A program made the position numbers and the translations under genes. Below, piece by piece: positions 1-10,644 of a DNA stretch of 64,000 nucleotides. The stretch comes from Lepidostoma basale (taxonomy: Eukaryota; Arthropoda; Insecta; Trichoptera; Lepidostomatidae). Below the pieces are notes generated by a model. The model made no database searches. It saw only the letters and a program-made list of their open reading frames with translations, and was not told the origin of the DNA. Numbering within the stretch: position 1 is the stretch's first letter; each line of letters opens with the position of its first letter. The stretch covers positions 124,001 through 188,000 of the forward strand of contig JAHDVF020000528.1 in NCBI GenBank assembly GCA_022606425.2. Reading direction: 5' to 3'.

Positions 1-280
1 TATTTGTCTTTTTCTTTTTTATATACTTTGTATATACAACACTAACTTTAAATTATTTTTTTAATTACATATCATACATGTTTTGGATAATCGGTCCTAC
101 TTCAGTGATACATATTTTAAATATCTATCACTGAAGAAGGACCGGTTGTCCGAAACATGTCTGATATGTAATTTAATTTTTTTTTTAAGTTTGTGATGTA
201 TATACAAAATGTATAAAAAAGAAAAAGACAAATAAAACATCTAAAACACAAAGTATGGCGAACACAGAAGAAATAATATA
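1..280. mobile_element. Foldback element F1, copy 1 (left end cut by window)
   Basis: Long imperfect palindrome: bases 1-117 are nearly the reverse complement of 118-235. The right end runs into a segment reading TAAAACACAAAGTATGGCG, which reappears inverted as the left end of a second copy at 16778-17000, so this is a dispersed family. No coding capacity. A hammerhead-like core lies in the right arm (122-170). Confidence 0.75.
122..170 (+). other. Hammerhead-ribozyme-like motif in F1 copy 1
   Basis: CTGAAGA at 131-137, one extra A, stem GGAC/GTCC (139-142 with 148-151), GAAAC at 152-156, and GTC ending at 161. Flanks 122-130 and 162-170 pair as a stem I (five pairs, one mismatch, three pairs counting one G-U). 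All invariant hammerhead core bases are present. The extra base at 138 has no partner, unlike textbook hammerheads. Activity is unproven. Confidence 0.4.
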
Positions 281-749
281 TTTGTGGCTTTATATTCGAT
301 ATATATAAAATAAGTTATTTATTTTCGTATTATGTATAATTTCGTAGATATTATGTGTCTTTATTAACATATTTGGATAATTGTATAAGTACTACATATT
401 TCTAAGATATCATAATATTATGATTTGATACAAAATCCGGGCATTTTAATTATTGCAGTATGTAGTCAAACGGCAACTAACCAAAAAGGTGAGACCATAC
501 AATCTTCTAAGAAGAATTGTGTATAACGCTGTATAATTTTATTGATAAAGTATCTCTCTTTTTATTGGACGCTTATCATTCAATCTGGCTCGAGTATTGC
601 GGCGTATGACGACATAGTAAAAGTGTACATACCTATTTACATCGCTAAGGAACAGGTTTTACTGGCATTGAGGTGTACGCTGTAAGAGTAATCAAAGCCG
701 AAATCAAACCGATGTTAGCCGATATTTTCCGATGTTTACCGAAGATACT
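281..749. other. AT-rich non-coding stretch
   Basis: No gene, RNA or recognisable element seen; the open frames here are short and composition-driven. Confidence 0.5.
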
Positions 750-1057
750 TATTAACCAACCCGTTTCCCCGGAAAGGTAAGCAGGATGGGCCTCCACATT
801 GTTTTTCCTGACATAATCCATCGAATCTTCTGCATTCACACACAGTGACACGCATGCTCGTCGATTGTTGTGAAATCGAACCTGGCCGCCTTTGAATCAT
901 GCCATGTTTTCCTTGGCTTTCCTCAAATTATTTTTACATACACACTATATGAATACATATTTTCAACCATTCTTCCATATGTCCAAACCATCGTAGGAAC
1001 CCTTTTAATTAATTAATTAAATTTATTTAGGACACATTCATCCGCCTTACATTCCTT

Positions 1058-1357
1058 TAACCTTCGCGGCAGAGTGGAGAGAGCTATGACTGTTACACCG
1101 AACGTCCCGGGCTCGATGCAGTGTGATTGTCACACTGTCATTAGTCTGTGTAGAATTCACGTCACAATAAAATGGCGAAAGATTAGCTACCTATCACGTG
1201 TCATTAGAATCAATAGCTAAAAAGTTGGAGAGAGTTATGTGTTCAAATGACCCGCTATATAAAATTTTGGAAAGCAACGGGAAACTACCACATTAAAAAG
1301 CAAAGACGTTAATAAAATTTGCTGTTAACCAATCCCTAGGATTAAAAGTAAAAATAT
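1058..1357 (+). mobile_element. tRNA-derived SINE inside LINE A
   Basis: Begins with a tRNA-like head containing an A-box-like GGCAGAGTGG and a degraded B box, followed by the family body with TAGAATTCACGT and AATAAAATGGCGA. It is flanked by the direct repeat ATTCCTT at 1051-1057 and 1358-1364, the expected target duplication. The distal part carries GCAACGGGAAAC, also found in the retroposon at 27276. Confidence 0.7.
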
Positions 1358-1387
1358 ATTCCTTGCTTATTTCATCGTTCGGTATTC

Positions 1388-1625
1388 TTCTTCTTCTTCT
1401 TATTCCTTATTGTAGACCTATGTGGTCTGTTCTCCAGAGTTTTGCTCCTCCTGCGAGGTAGATTCCTAGCTGTCCTTCCATCTTTTAGGAGGTCTTGCAC
1501 GAGGACGAGTCCCATGAGGCTGATTATGCAATGCAATATAGGGGAGTCTGGTGGTGTCCATTCTTTGAACATGACCGTACCAGTCCCTTTTTCGCTGTCT
1601 GCTCCATCTTATAATATCCTCAACC
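1388..1625 (-). mobile_element. LINE B' 3' fragment inserted in LINE A
   Basis: On the minus strand this encodes the end of a LINE C-terminus: a Trp-Tyr-Gly-His-Val motif, then Leu-His-Asn-Gln-Pro-His-Gly, an Arg-Gly-Arg-Pro-Pro-like motif and a (GAA)n tail at the low-coordinate end. TCGGTATTC occurs at 1379-1387 and again at 1626-1634, flanking the fragment as a target duplication. Confidence 0.75.
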
Positions 1626-1702
1626 TCGGTATTCAATAATAGTATACATGGTTTTTCAAAAATATTCTTCTACGGTATTTATCCTACTTTCATCCTTTTT
1701 AT

Positions 1703-2600
1703 TTTGATTCAAGGATATATAAAGAAGACACAGGGTGCTCATCATACGAATTCGGAGGCTGTTGCAGCTCTGTGGTCATATATTTGGTCAAAAATTAACA
1801 AATAATTAGTAAAATGCTAGCCGGTACATTATTGTGATGAATAATTCAATAGTTATTAACCCATAATTCTGGTTTTTTGAGGCGGATATTCTCACGCAAT
1901 CATCGATAAACACCAAGATGATACAAATCATTGACTGTACAACCTTTTGGTAAGAATTCATTATGCACTATTCGCTTGTTATTAAAAAAACAACATCGTA
2001 TCTTTTCGATAGACCCTCATGTAGTGGCGTGTGAGTGTATAATTTATAACTCTGTATTGGTAACTACGGGCAAAACCCAACTATGATACTTTCAGGTATT
2101 TACGCTTGAATCAACCAAGTTATTAATAAATAAAAATTACATCAATTCAACTGGCTTCCACAGGGTATTTCAAAATTAAAAACAGATCAGATTTAACAAA
2201 GTTTTTCAAGTGCGATGAATACTTAATATTTTTAAAGTTTTCCTGGAAACAAATGAACGCAATGACTTGTGTAATAATTAATTTAGTTAAATACATTGAC
2301 GATCACACTGACAGGATTAAAAAATATTCACAAAAGAACCCTGGATGATGCTTAGAGCAACTACACGTAAAAACTTTTTTTGTATGCAATCAGATATTAT
2401 TTAATTTTTTAAATAAAAATAATGCTTTTGAGCAATCGAGTGTTAAAGAGTTATGGAACGAGGATCATGAAAACGCTAAAATATTTGGTAAAATCAAATC
2501 ATTACGTATAATAAAAATTATGTCAGGAACAGAAAACAGAGTCTTCATGATATGATTTGAACCCGCATAACACCATCAAAAATGTACGTAAATATACGTT
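1703..2600. other. AT-rich non-coding stretch
   Basis: Nothing recognised on either strand. Confidence 0.5.
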
Positions 2601-2631
2601 TTGCATAATATAACCTTTCTATCTCTCGTGT

Positions 2632-3051
2632 ATCTGGGGATTTGCTACAAAAGAATACATCAATCAATTACAGGTTTTACAAAATAGAGCAATCAGAAAT
2701 TTACTTAAACTACCACTTGATACCCATACTAAAGATATATATAAAAGGACAAATATTTTACCAGTAAATATACTTCCTTTATACGAAATAACCTGTACAA
2801 TAAAACAAATCGTTGATAAATCCTACCATTATAATACAACCTTTAAACTTAATAATGATATTCATAACCACAACACAAGACAAGCAAAAAATATAAATAT
2901 CCCTAAAGTTAACACCACTAAATACGGAATCAAATCCTTACAATATATAGCCTTCAATGCTTTAAATAATTTACCAGAACATTTAAAACTAGCTCCCAAT
3001 ATGAAAATAAAAAAATATTACTCTCAACTATATTCCAATAATCCCTCCTAA
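2632..3051 (+). pseudogene. LINE E: C-terminus of reverse transcriptase ORF
   Basis: A 139-codon open frame without an initiator Met, ending in TAA at 3049-3051. It reads IWGFATKEYINQLQVLQNRA at its start, the canonical segment after the reverse-transcriptase thumb in CR1/Jockey-type LINEs, and contains HNTRQ and a Phe-Asn-X-Leu-Asn-Asn-Leu-Pro motif typical of such C-termini. The frame has no stop, suggesting a fairly young copy that is 5'-truncated. The clade assignment (CR1, Jockey or a relative) is inferred from these short motifs. Confidence 0.75.
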
Positions 3052-3497
3052 GTTTCGTTTCACTAACAATAATTTATGTAATTATTTTACTTCAGTGTCC
3101 TCATTTTCCTATTGTATATTATTATTATTATTATTGTTTATTTACCTTTATGATGTGTTTTTCTTTTTTTCCTTAAGTTCCAATGTGTTAGTTTTTTTCT
3201 TTTATTTTATACTATGTGTCTACTATGTTACTTAAGATATAATATGTTTGTTATTCTCTCATACTGCTTTTATTTACATTTATGATGTGTTTTTCCCTTA
3301 GGTGATAATGTGTTTGTCTCTCTTTTATACTACTGTTTATATACCTTTATAATGTGCTCTTTCCCTTAAGCTATAATATGTTTGTATTATTTTTATAAAT
3401 CCAATGTAACAATTTTTGGGATCTCAAAAATGAGTGTTCACAACACTCACGAGACTCCTTTACAAAATAAAGAGAAAAAAAAAAAAAAAAAAAAAAG
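3052..3497 (+). mobile_element. LINE E 3' untranslated region with tandem repeats and poly(A)
   Basis: T-rich region with a roughly 70-bp unit repeated about four times (starts near 3140, 3205, 3273 and 3344), each with TATGATGTG-like and CCTTAAG-like blocks. It ends in a run of about 23 A from 3475, the poly(A) of a retrotransposed copy. Confidence 0.65.
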
Positions 3498-3538
3498 ACT
3501 CTAAATGACCTTATAAAACAATTTAATATTAAATAAAG

Positions 3539-3941
3539 TCGAATGTGTGGATACTCTGTGTATGATAGAGTGTCGAATGAAAATATAAGTAGTGGATGCG
3601 GTGCGAATGATGGTGCTATGAACAAAATAATGTAAGGACCATTAAGATGGTTTGGATGTATGGAAAGAATGAATGAAGAAAGAATGGTAAAAAAAATATA
3701 TGTTAACGATGTAAATGGAACCAGAAATAGAGAAAGACTGAGGAAAACGTGGCACGATCAAATAAACCAAATATTGAATGTCGGCCATGTGAGGAGTCTG
3801 GAAAATCGACGCGCGTGCATGACACGATGTATGAATGTTGAGGAATCGAGAGAAATATGTCAGGAAAGAAAAGTGTGGCAGTCCATTATTTCTGCCTACC
3901 CCTTCAGGGAGACGGCGTGATGGTTAGTTAGTTAGTTTAAA
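3539..3941 (+). mobile_element. LINE A 3' end copy
   Basis: Begins in the region encoding Arg-Arg-Met-Cys-Gly. From 3660 it has an 86-codon open frame containing TWHDQINQILNVGHVRS and ending in YPFRETA. The 3' end is a TGATGG plus (TTAG)n tail at 3919-3941. 5'-truncated. Confidence 0.85.
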
Positions 3942-4345
3942 GTAGAATAAATATTGTAGTAATTAGATCAATGAGAATGGTGCGCGGGAAAATGGTGTAT
4001 GATGGAATACCGAACGACGTAATAAGGAAGAAACGTAAGCCAGATGATTGCATTCTAAGTAAAATTTAAAACTATCACGATGAGAGAATAATGGTTAAAA
4101 AGTTGTAAACAAAAGACAAAAAAGCTGAAGACGGCCTAGGAAAGCAAGGCATGATCAAAATAATAAATTAATAAAAGACAATCACATTCGAAGTCGAACA
4201 AATCTACGAGTGTGCATATAACGTTGTATTAATGTAGAGGAATCTCGAGAGGTATATCTAGAAAAAGAAGTGTGGCGGTCCATCCTTTCTGCCTACTCTT
4301 CCTGAGAAACGGCATGATGATTAGTTAGTTAGTTTAATATTTAAG
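3942..4345 (+). mobile_element. LINE A 3' end copy, second subfamily
   Basis: Directly abuts the tail of the previous copy. Decayed coding sequence with the arrangement of the 47205 copy (Gly-Arg-Pro-Arg-Lys-Ala-like region, then the terminal Cys-Met-Asn-Val-like block). Ends in an ATGATGATTAGTTAG-type tail at 4313-4340. Confidence 0.75.
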
Positions 4346-4427
4346 TATGTTTGAACAAATTAATAATTCAATGTACGAATAATCTGTTATTAAAGATGTA
4401 TAGAATACATTAACAATGTTTATTTCT

Positions 4428-4625
4428 TTTATTGTTTCTTGAACAATGATGTAAAACTCCATAATTAATAATTAATACGAATGAAAACGTCAGTTTTCTA
4501 GAAGTTTTATTATATTTTATAGGAATGGCATGTTTGATAATGTCTTAGAAGGGCGAAACATGTCATACCCATTAAATATAATAAAACTTCGAGAAAACTA
4601 ACTTTTTCACTCGTATTCATGTTTA
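4428..4625. mobile_element. Foldback element F2, full copy
   Basis: Hairpin element: left arm TCTAGAAGTTTTATTATATT pairs with right arm AATATAATAAAACTTC. Outer ends carry a GAACAATGATGTAAAACTCC block and a block around TTCATTCATATT. The apex carries TTGATAATG, a short stem, then GAAACATGTC, a degenerate hammerhead-like core. The family recurs about a dozen times in this window. Confidence 0.75.
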
Positions 4626-4639
4626 TTTCATCTACCTGT

Positions 4640-5150
4640 ATTTTCGACATCACTTTGTGTTGTAGATTCAAATTTAAAAACGTTGTATTTGTAAAAAAAA
4701 ATTGTGACAGTACAATGGTCTTTAAATGTTATTCGAATAACTGCATGCATATTTTTATCTATGCTTACACGCAACTGTTGTATGACGACGTTTGATTCAT
4801 GAATTCAATTATCATAAAAGTGAAATTGTATATTGAAGGAAATACCTAGTAAAATCATAGTCATGTTGATAATTTTACTTTGAAATAGTGCTATTATTAT
4901 AGTTTATTTAACAGAGTAAAAATCTATAGGATGTATGATATGTATGGAGTGTATTATTGAATATCTGTGAGACATGGTGCAACAGAGAGTTCAATATTTT
5001 TCAACAATTTATCTAAACCTCGGAAACCCGAAAAATTATTATTTTTACTTTGTATTCACAAGATTCGTAAATGTAAAATTGCAGATGTTTAAAAAATATT
5101 AACCATATAATTTATCCATTTAATTAATTAAAAATAATCAATGGTATAAA
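4640..5150. other. AT-rich stretch with one foldback-type end motif
   Basis: 4648-4690 carries ACTTTGTGTTGTAGATTCAA, the inverted form of the end motif shared by hairpin elements at 23081-23110 and 49905-49945. The rest shows nothing recognisable. Confidence 0.4.
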
Positions 5151-5159
5151 GTGCTCTCA

Positions 5160-5325
5160 TAATTGTTTAATATTGATGAAAACGTCTGCTTTATATAATA
5201 TATAATAGATTTTATCATACTTATTTTATGTGAGTGACGAATATCCCCTTGTCATGACATTCAAATTTAACAAATAATGAAACCTGTATAAAAACGACGT
5301 TTTCAGCAATATTTAATATGTCAAT
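5160..5325. repeat. Possible degenerate F2 foldback
   Basis: Inverted ends ATATTGATGAAAACGTC (left) and GACGTTTTCAGCAATATT (right) match the ends of F2 elements. The interior is diverged. Confidence 0.45.
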
Positions 5326-5344
5326 TCACATAATTCTTCTAGAA

Positions 5345-6450
5345 ACAATTATAGAAAGTTTTTTTTTTATTGTTTATTGAACAATGATGTAAAAGTCCAT
5401 ATTATAAAAACACTAATATGAATGAAAACTTATGTTTTCTAGGGGTTTTATTATATTTTAGATGGAATGACATGTTTCGACCTTCTAAGGCATTATCAAA
5501 TGATAATCAAATCAAATCAAATCGAATCAAATCAGTTTATTTTCTCAAAAGACATTACAAACATTTTTTATAGTTTAAGGCATCTATTGAGAACAGGTAA
5601 AACATAAGGAATATATAATACCAGGAACGCATGAGTGATGGTTCGACATTAGGAATACAAAATACTCTCCAAAGTCAAGAGTATTTGTCTTCTGAATGTA
5701 CTTTCACGAATATGAAAGACATCGATCTCCGAAGCGATCATGTTCAGCAGTTTGATTGCTCTCCCCACCGGCATCACCAGAGGCAGGTTGGTTCTGCATG
5801 CTGGGAGATAAAACAGTCTGTGCTGACGCTGTCGAAGATAGCCATCCGGAACATAAAGATGGATAGCCTCCAAGATGACGGAGTTCTCAAAGAATCCTCT
5901 GATAAGTCTGAAGAAATGGGTAAGTGTGCACCCATCCCTTCTTATCTGTAAACTATTGGTCCCCAGCATGCCCAAGAGGAATGCAGTGGGATAAAGCCAC
6001 GGATAGCTACCAAACTCCCTCATGTAGAGATATCTCAGAAATCTTTTCTGAACCCTCTCTAACATGAGCGAGTATCTCGCCTCGTGGGGACTCCATATCA
6101 CCGAGCCACACTCGAGCCGGCTCCGGACCAATGAGTTGTACAAAATTCGCAAAACATAGGGATTCTTGAAAACTCTACCAGTTCGGAGAATAAATCTCAA
6201 CATTTTCAGTGCAACTCCACATATTCTCTCGATGTGAGCATGGAAAGTCAGCCTACTTTCATAAACGATACCAAGATCCTTTATCGTTGCCTTGCGAAAC
6301 ATTATTATTATTATTTTGTTGAATCGTTCTTTACATCATTACAGCGTGAGCCAAATCGATGTAAAGGGTATAGTTATCATATTGACATGTCATTATATCT
6401 AAAATATAATAAAACTCCTAAAAGACGGACGTTTTTATTAATATTAATTA
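5345..6450. mobile_element. F2 foldback split by a LINE C insertion
   Basis: Left half at 5358-5502, with the hammerhead-like core on the minus strand at 5474-5501. Right half at about 6385-6450, ending AATATAATAAAACTCC and AGACGGACGTTTTTATT. Between them lies the LINE C copy plus a (ATT)n-associated segment at 6300-6360 that recurs at 36014-36100. Confidence 0.6.
5505..6302 (-). pseudogene. LINE C: C-terminal reverse transcriptase fragment
   Basis: A 217-codon open frame on the minus strand (6302 down to 5649). It contains YNSLVRSRLECGSVIWSPH, the conserved post-reverse-transcriptase segment of R1/CR1/Jockey-type LINEs, then LERVQKRFLRYL and a long C-terminal domain ending ESILYS. The 3' tail, at low coordinates, is repeats of GATTT (read on the minus strand; 5515-5540). 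5'-truncated. The copy at 12930-13513 is nearly identical over the shared part, so both insertions are recent. Confidence 0.85.
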
Positions 6451-7190
6451 GAAAATGTTTACTAAATATTTCTCAAGAGTCAAGTGTCTATGTCTGGTTT
6501 AACTAATGTCATATTTAAAAAAAAGATTTTAACTTTTTAATTAATAAACACTTAAATAAGTAATACAGAAACGAACAAAAAATTCAATAGAATACTTTTT
6601 AATAGTTGTGGAACATTGATAAATTAATTTTAATTTATTGTAGGTATATATAGTCTTGTAGTTCCTACCATAAGTCTAATAGTTTCGATCATATTCGATG
6701 ACGTCTTCATCTGGGGACATGGACTAATGATGACAAGAAACCTTTACCAAGAATTGTGAATATATAAAGAACTTGAAAAAACGAAAAAGTAATGTAATAA
6801 AGTTTATTTTATGGATTTCTGGTTTGACATATAAGGTGTGACGCATTCTTCTCGATTGGTGGGTTTTAATGTGTTCGGAATTTCCTCGAGAAACCTCCTA
6901 CATATTACAATCATATCCACATCCTTATACTATTTCGTTGTTCGCCCACTATCATGAACATCCTTAGCGCATTGTAATGTACAAATATGCTTGTTTACAA
7001 ACCTGTATATGCATAATAATATTATGCAATATGTTAGGTACATGGTGATATAAATTGAAAATAATTGTGTTTGTACATCAACAAAATTTTAGTAAATTTA
7101 TTTAAATTTAACATAATTGAATTTTTTTTATTAACTGTTAATATATAAAACGCTGTCTATGATATCACAATGTTTTATTATTGTGTTTTT
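6451..7190. other. AT-rich non-coding stretch
   Basis: Nothing recognised. Confidence 0.5.
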
Positions 7191-7440
7191 GTATATTTTT
7201 CGCTATAGCTGTTTCGTCAACCGATGTTGACATTATCAGGTATTACAAAATGTTCAGATAAACTTAAGACGTTAATACTCTGGAATTCCATAATACGATT
7301 TTTTTATGAATTTAAACACTGTGTTTTCCACTTTTGAGTTGAGTTTATATCGTTCTCCCGATGATGAAGGTGTAAAGCCTTCGAAACATATCGAAAAATA
7401 AACTCAAAAGTGGAAAAAAACAGTGTTATCCATGAAAAAT
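7190..7440. mobile_element. Foldback element F4 with two hammerhead-like cores
   Basis: The arms TTTTCCACTTTTGAGTT (about 7324-7341) and ACTCAAAAGTGGAAAA (7401-7416) pair. At the apex (7358-7387, plus strand) is CCGATGA, an extra T, stem GAAGG/CCTTC, then GAAAC. A second core lies on the minus strand at 7211-7239: CTGATAA, T, perfect stem GTCAAC/GTTGAC, GAAAC. Related sequence recurs at 49765-49950. Confidence 0.6.
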
Positions 7441-7629
7441 CGCCGTGACGCAAGAAAGTATTATTTGCAATTTTTTTATAATTATTTATTCTGTATTCTA
7501 TATAATAAAATGTGTTGTAATACAAATAATGTTTATTTGATTTTTTTATTATGTTTGGCAGAGACCTATTTTTATATTTTGATATATTTTTGTATGTCGG
7601 TCACCAGTATATAGCCAATACACCATTAT

Positions 7630-7985
7630 CTTCTTCTTCACTTTTGGTAGACTCAGGAGTCTGTTATTTCAGGCGGGTTCTCTTGAGACGCTGAACTCCA
7701 GCTTTCTCTCCACCGTTTCGGGGGTCTTCCTGGTCGGCGTTGTCCGTTTGGCGTTTCATGGAGAGCTATGTGTGGTATCCTATTTGAGCTCATCCTTTCT
7801 ACGTGTTGATGCCAGTATCGCCGTCTTTGACGTCCCCATCTGACCACATCTTCGACCTCGCAGATTTATCGGATTGCTGTATTCCTAACTCGATCACGTA
7901 GGGTCTTGCCAGCTATAGCGCGGAGTGTTTTCATCTCGGTTGTCCTCTTTGTCTTGACAGTGTCTGCCCTCGATTCAATGCCATT
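7630..7985 (-). mobile_element. LINE B 3' fragment
   Basis: The minus strand encodes the end of the LINE B ORF: Arg-Arg-Arg-Tyr-Trp-His, then IPHIALHETPNGQRRPGRPP and a terminus PPEITDS, with a (GAA)n tail at 7630-7641. Full-frame homologue at 51997-53189. CCATTAT lies on both sides (7623-7629 and 7981-7987), a possible target duplication that overlaps element sequence. Confidence 0.8.
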
Positions 7986-7989
7986 ATGA

Positions 7990-8449
7990 TGTTCTTTATA
8001 TATAGGTAACAATGTTTTAACTACTCATAATCCAAACTTTAATATACATCGTTGAATTCAAATTAGGAACATTATAACAAAAATATTGTTTACGTTTTAT
8101 ATATAAAACTATCTCAAAGAGAAACACATTATTTTGAACATCCTTTATAAAAATAGCCATTTTTGGAATATAAAAAACGCAACACGATTGTGTAGACAAT
8201 TTGCGTAGTTTTATGTTGTAAGTGCAGCCATCGGAAACGACTTGGAAAATTGGTTTTACGTAATACTGTCGTAATGTCACCTAAACAAAGAACTAAGGCA
8301 TGGATAATATGGTTTATCGTGAAAATAGTAGACCCTAGAGATGGTTAGGAACGGAGGAAACGAATAGGTTCGATTTATAATGATAAATCGATTAATTGTC
8401 GAAATTTGATAAATAAGTGCGATGTTTACAAAATATGGCGCAAATATAT
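7990..8449. other. Non-coding stretch
   Basis: Contains an 87-codon minus-strand open frame (8017-8280) with no recognisable domain; probably chance. Confidence 0.4.
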
Positions 8450-8681
8450 CGTCGGTTCAAAGGTAAAACTCATTAAGTGACATTTTTTTTTTTTGCAATT
8501 TCTGTATCAGACTTGTGAATTCTACGTCAGAAAATAATCACCAAGTGTATTTATTAAAGAATAACAGTTATTCTTTAATAAAAACACTTGGTGGTTATTT
8601 TTTGACGTAGAATTCACAAGTCTGATACAGAAATTGCAAAAAAAAAAATGTCACTTAATGAGTTTTACCTTTGAACCGACG
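8450..8681. mobile_element. Palindromic MITE F5, copy 1
   Basis: 232 bp, almost perfectly self-complementary: it starts CGTCGGTTCAAAGGTAAAAC and ends with the reverse complement, with arms of about 110 bp meeting near TAACAGTTA at 8564-8572. ATATAT flanks both ends, compatible with a TA target. No coding sequence and no hammerhead-like core. A second copy is at 19616-19853. Confidence 0.8.
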
Positions 8682-9245
8682 ATATATTGTTTAGAGCCAA
8701 CAACGCTGATGATATTTAGCATTTATAATCACTTTTTACTATCTTTGGTAGAAATGAATATTTTCGATGTATATATTTCTCTCTTACTTTCTCTTTTCCT
8801 TTTTATTTTTTAATAAATGTTTTTCTTTTCTATGAACTCAATATTTAAATGAGTTGAACTGTTAAATTATTTAAATTTGTGATTTATTATATTATTTAAA
8901 TTATCATATAAAACGAAAATATGTGATACAAACAATATTTAAATCTGAGTCTTAAAAAACAATATTGATTATTCGATTTTCAGTTGTGAAATTTTTATTC
9001 GATATATTTTTAATCAAAAGTACATTTCCACCACTACTTAGTACGAATCGAAGAGAGTGAAAAGTTCATTGACCAACTACAGTTTTTACAATACAGTGAT
9101 CATAATACAGTAGGTATGAAATTTCATTATTTATTTATAACTAATTTTTCCCTTCGGCTACTGAAGTTATTTATAACATGTCATTACTACAATAAACATA
9201 CATTAATATTAAATTTAAATTGAACCTATATTTACTTTTTAACTA
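8682..9245. other. AT-rich non-coding stretch
   Basis: Nothing recognised. Confidence 0.5.
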
Positions 9246-9254
9246 ATGTTTATG

Positions 9255-9445
9255 CTTCTATTTTCTAGTCCCGACAGCTGTTTCGCTAACCGAAGTCAGC
9301 ATCATCAGGTCTACAAGCGACTAATTATATTCAATTTTGATATGCATAACAAAGTTTTTATTTTATTTAAACATTTAATAATGTTGAAATATCAAAGTGT
9401 TTCCGCCAAAACAATGGATTATCTTTTATTTTCTTAAACATTTCA
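9255..9445 (-). mobile_element. F3-type foldback remnant with hammerhead-like core
   Basis: The minus-strand core at 9280-9308 reads CTGATGA, T, stem GCTGAC/GTTAGC around TTCG, GAAAC, then GCTGTC. Downstream, a segment containing TTTCCGCCAAAACAATGGA matches the sequence beside the F3 element at 13700-13725, showing shared ancestry. Confidence 0.55.
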
Positions 9446-9629
9446 AATGACTCTGGAAAAGTTTGCTACAAATAAAACACGTTCTCGGAGTTATGCAATT
9501 TATTTTTACGTTATTAGATAAAATGTCGTCAGAACTATTTTATAACGAAAAACAATGTTTTAGTTTGCGCAATTATATTTAACTTAAGATTTAAAAATCG
9601 TTAAATTACATTCCAATTAATATACAGTT

Positions 9630-9985
9630 AACAACAACAACAAGCCATCACAACGTACGAGTATATAGCCGAGAATAGGCAGAGAGAACGCCACACTACT
9701 CTATCCTGACACACCTATCCAGCTTCCTCGAATTCATACAGCGAGTCGTACACTTATGCCGATTTTTCCGACATCTAACATGGCTTTAATATTTGACTAT
9801 TTTAGTCATACCATGTTTTCCTCGATCTCCCTCGCCTCCGCAATCCATTCACATCGTTAACGTATATTTTCTGAACCATATTATTTTCATCCATGCGTTC
9901 CATATGTCTAAACCGACGCCATGATCCTTTCGTAATTTTGTGCATAATAGTTTCTTCCGCTCTACATTCCTTCCTTATATATTTG
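9630..9985 (-). mobile_element. LINE A 3' end copy, (TTG)n tail
   Basis: Minus strand; the tail is read from the ACAACAACAACAAG run at 9631-9645. Decayed coding sequence follows the family order (terminal block, Cys-Met-Thr-Arg region, Lys-Thr-Trp-His region, Trp-Phe-Gly-His region). Confidence 0.75.
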
Positions 9986-10194
9986 AAATTAGGATAAAAA
10001 TAAAATAAATGAGATTACTTAGAAGAATGTGCGCAAATACTCGTTATGCTTCAACTCACGATATCCTCAGTATTGCAGATTTTTCTTATTTCTGTATTTC
10101 TCACTCTGAGAGCTAGAACTATGTATGTAATAAAATCTAAAATATTTTTTCCAGTGTATGATCGCACTTTTAGCTTTATTTAAATATTCTAAAC

Positions 10195-10315
10195 CTTAGC
10201 CTCCATTATTCATAGTCTCCAATTACTCCTGTTCTTTGCTTCGAGCCTCCAAAATGGCACTCGTAACAATTTCGCAGCATCTCTCCCAACTTCATCCTTC
10301 ATTATTTGTCCTTAT
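10195..10315 (-). mobile_element. LINE G fragment (RTE-like C-terminus)
   Basis: Minus-strand sequence matches the 3' part of the LINE remnant at 57340-57700 (both contain GCCTCCATTATT and a C/T-rich segment encoding a Gly-Arg-Asn-Ala-Ala-like region). Short and decayed. Confidence 0.5.
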
Positions 10316-10319
10316 TTTA

Positions 10320-10640
10320 AGAATAACAACAACAACAACAACAAAGCATCACGCCGTTTCCCCGTAGAGATAGGCAGAGAGAATGGACCGCCACAATCCT
10401 CGCACACCTCTCTAGATTCCTCCACATTCATACAACGAGTCATATACGCACGTCGATTCTTCAGACTTCTAACATGACCAACCTTTAAAATTTAATTAAT
10501 TTGATCATGCCATAATTTCCTCGGTCTGCCTCGACTACGTACTCCATTTACATCATTAACGTATACTTTCTTAACCATTCTTTCTCAATCCATTCGCTCC
10601 ATATGTCCGAACCAACGCAGCGATCCTTTCATAATTTATA
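10320..10640 (-). mobile_element. LINE A 3' end copy, (TTG)n tail
   Basis: Minus strand. The AACAACAACAACAACAAC run at 10324-10342 is the reverse of a (TTG)n tail joined to the CATCACGCCGTTTCCCC terminus. Ends around the Trp-Phe-Gly-His region. Confidence 0.8.
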
Positions 10641-10644
10641 TAAC

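Larger units (their letters stand above)
750..1702 (-). mobile_element. LINE A copy, twice interrupted
   Basis: Decayed C-terminal region of the LINE A reverse-transcriptase ORF on the minus strand. Recognisable pieces are the 3' terminus near 750-900, the segment that elsewhere encodes the Trp-Phe-Gly-His region (about 960-1057), and the Asp-Glu-Ser-Arg-Ile region near 1640-1700. It is split by a SINE (1058-1357) and by a LINE B' fragment (1388-1625), each flanked by a direct repeat. The pieces align in order with intact copies such as 34452-34975. Confidence 0.65.

Noticed and set aside
3919..3941. (TTAG)n tracts as telomeric repeats
   Set aside because: The insect telomere repeat is TTAGG; these are TTAG and always sit directly after the LINE A stop region, so they are retrotransposon tails.
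8441..8690. Pre-microRNA hairpin
   Set aside because: The palindrome is about 232 bp, nearly perfect along its whole length, and present in two copies with the same ends, so a MITE is the simpler reading.
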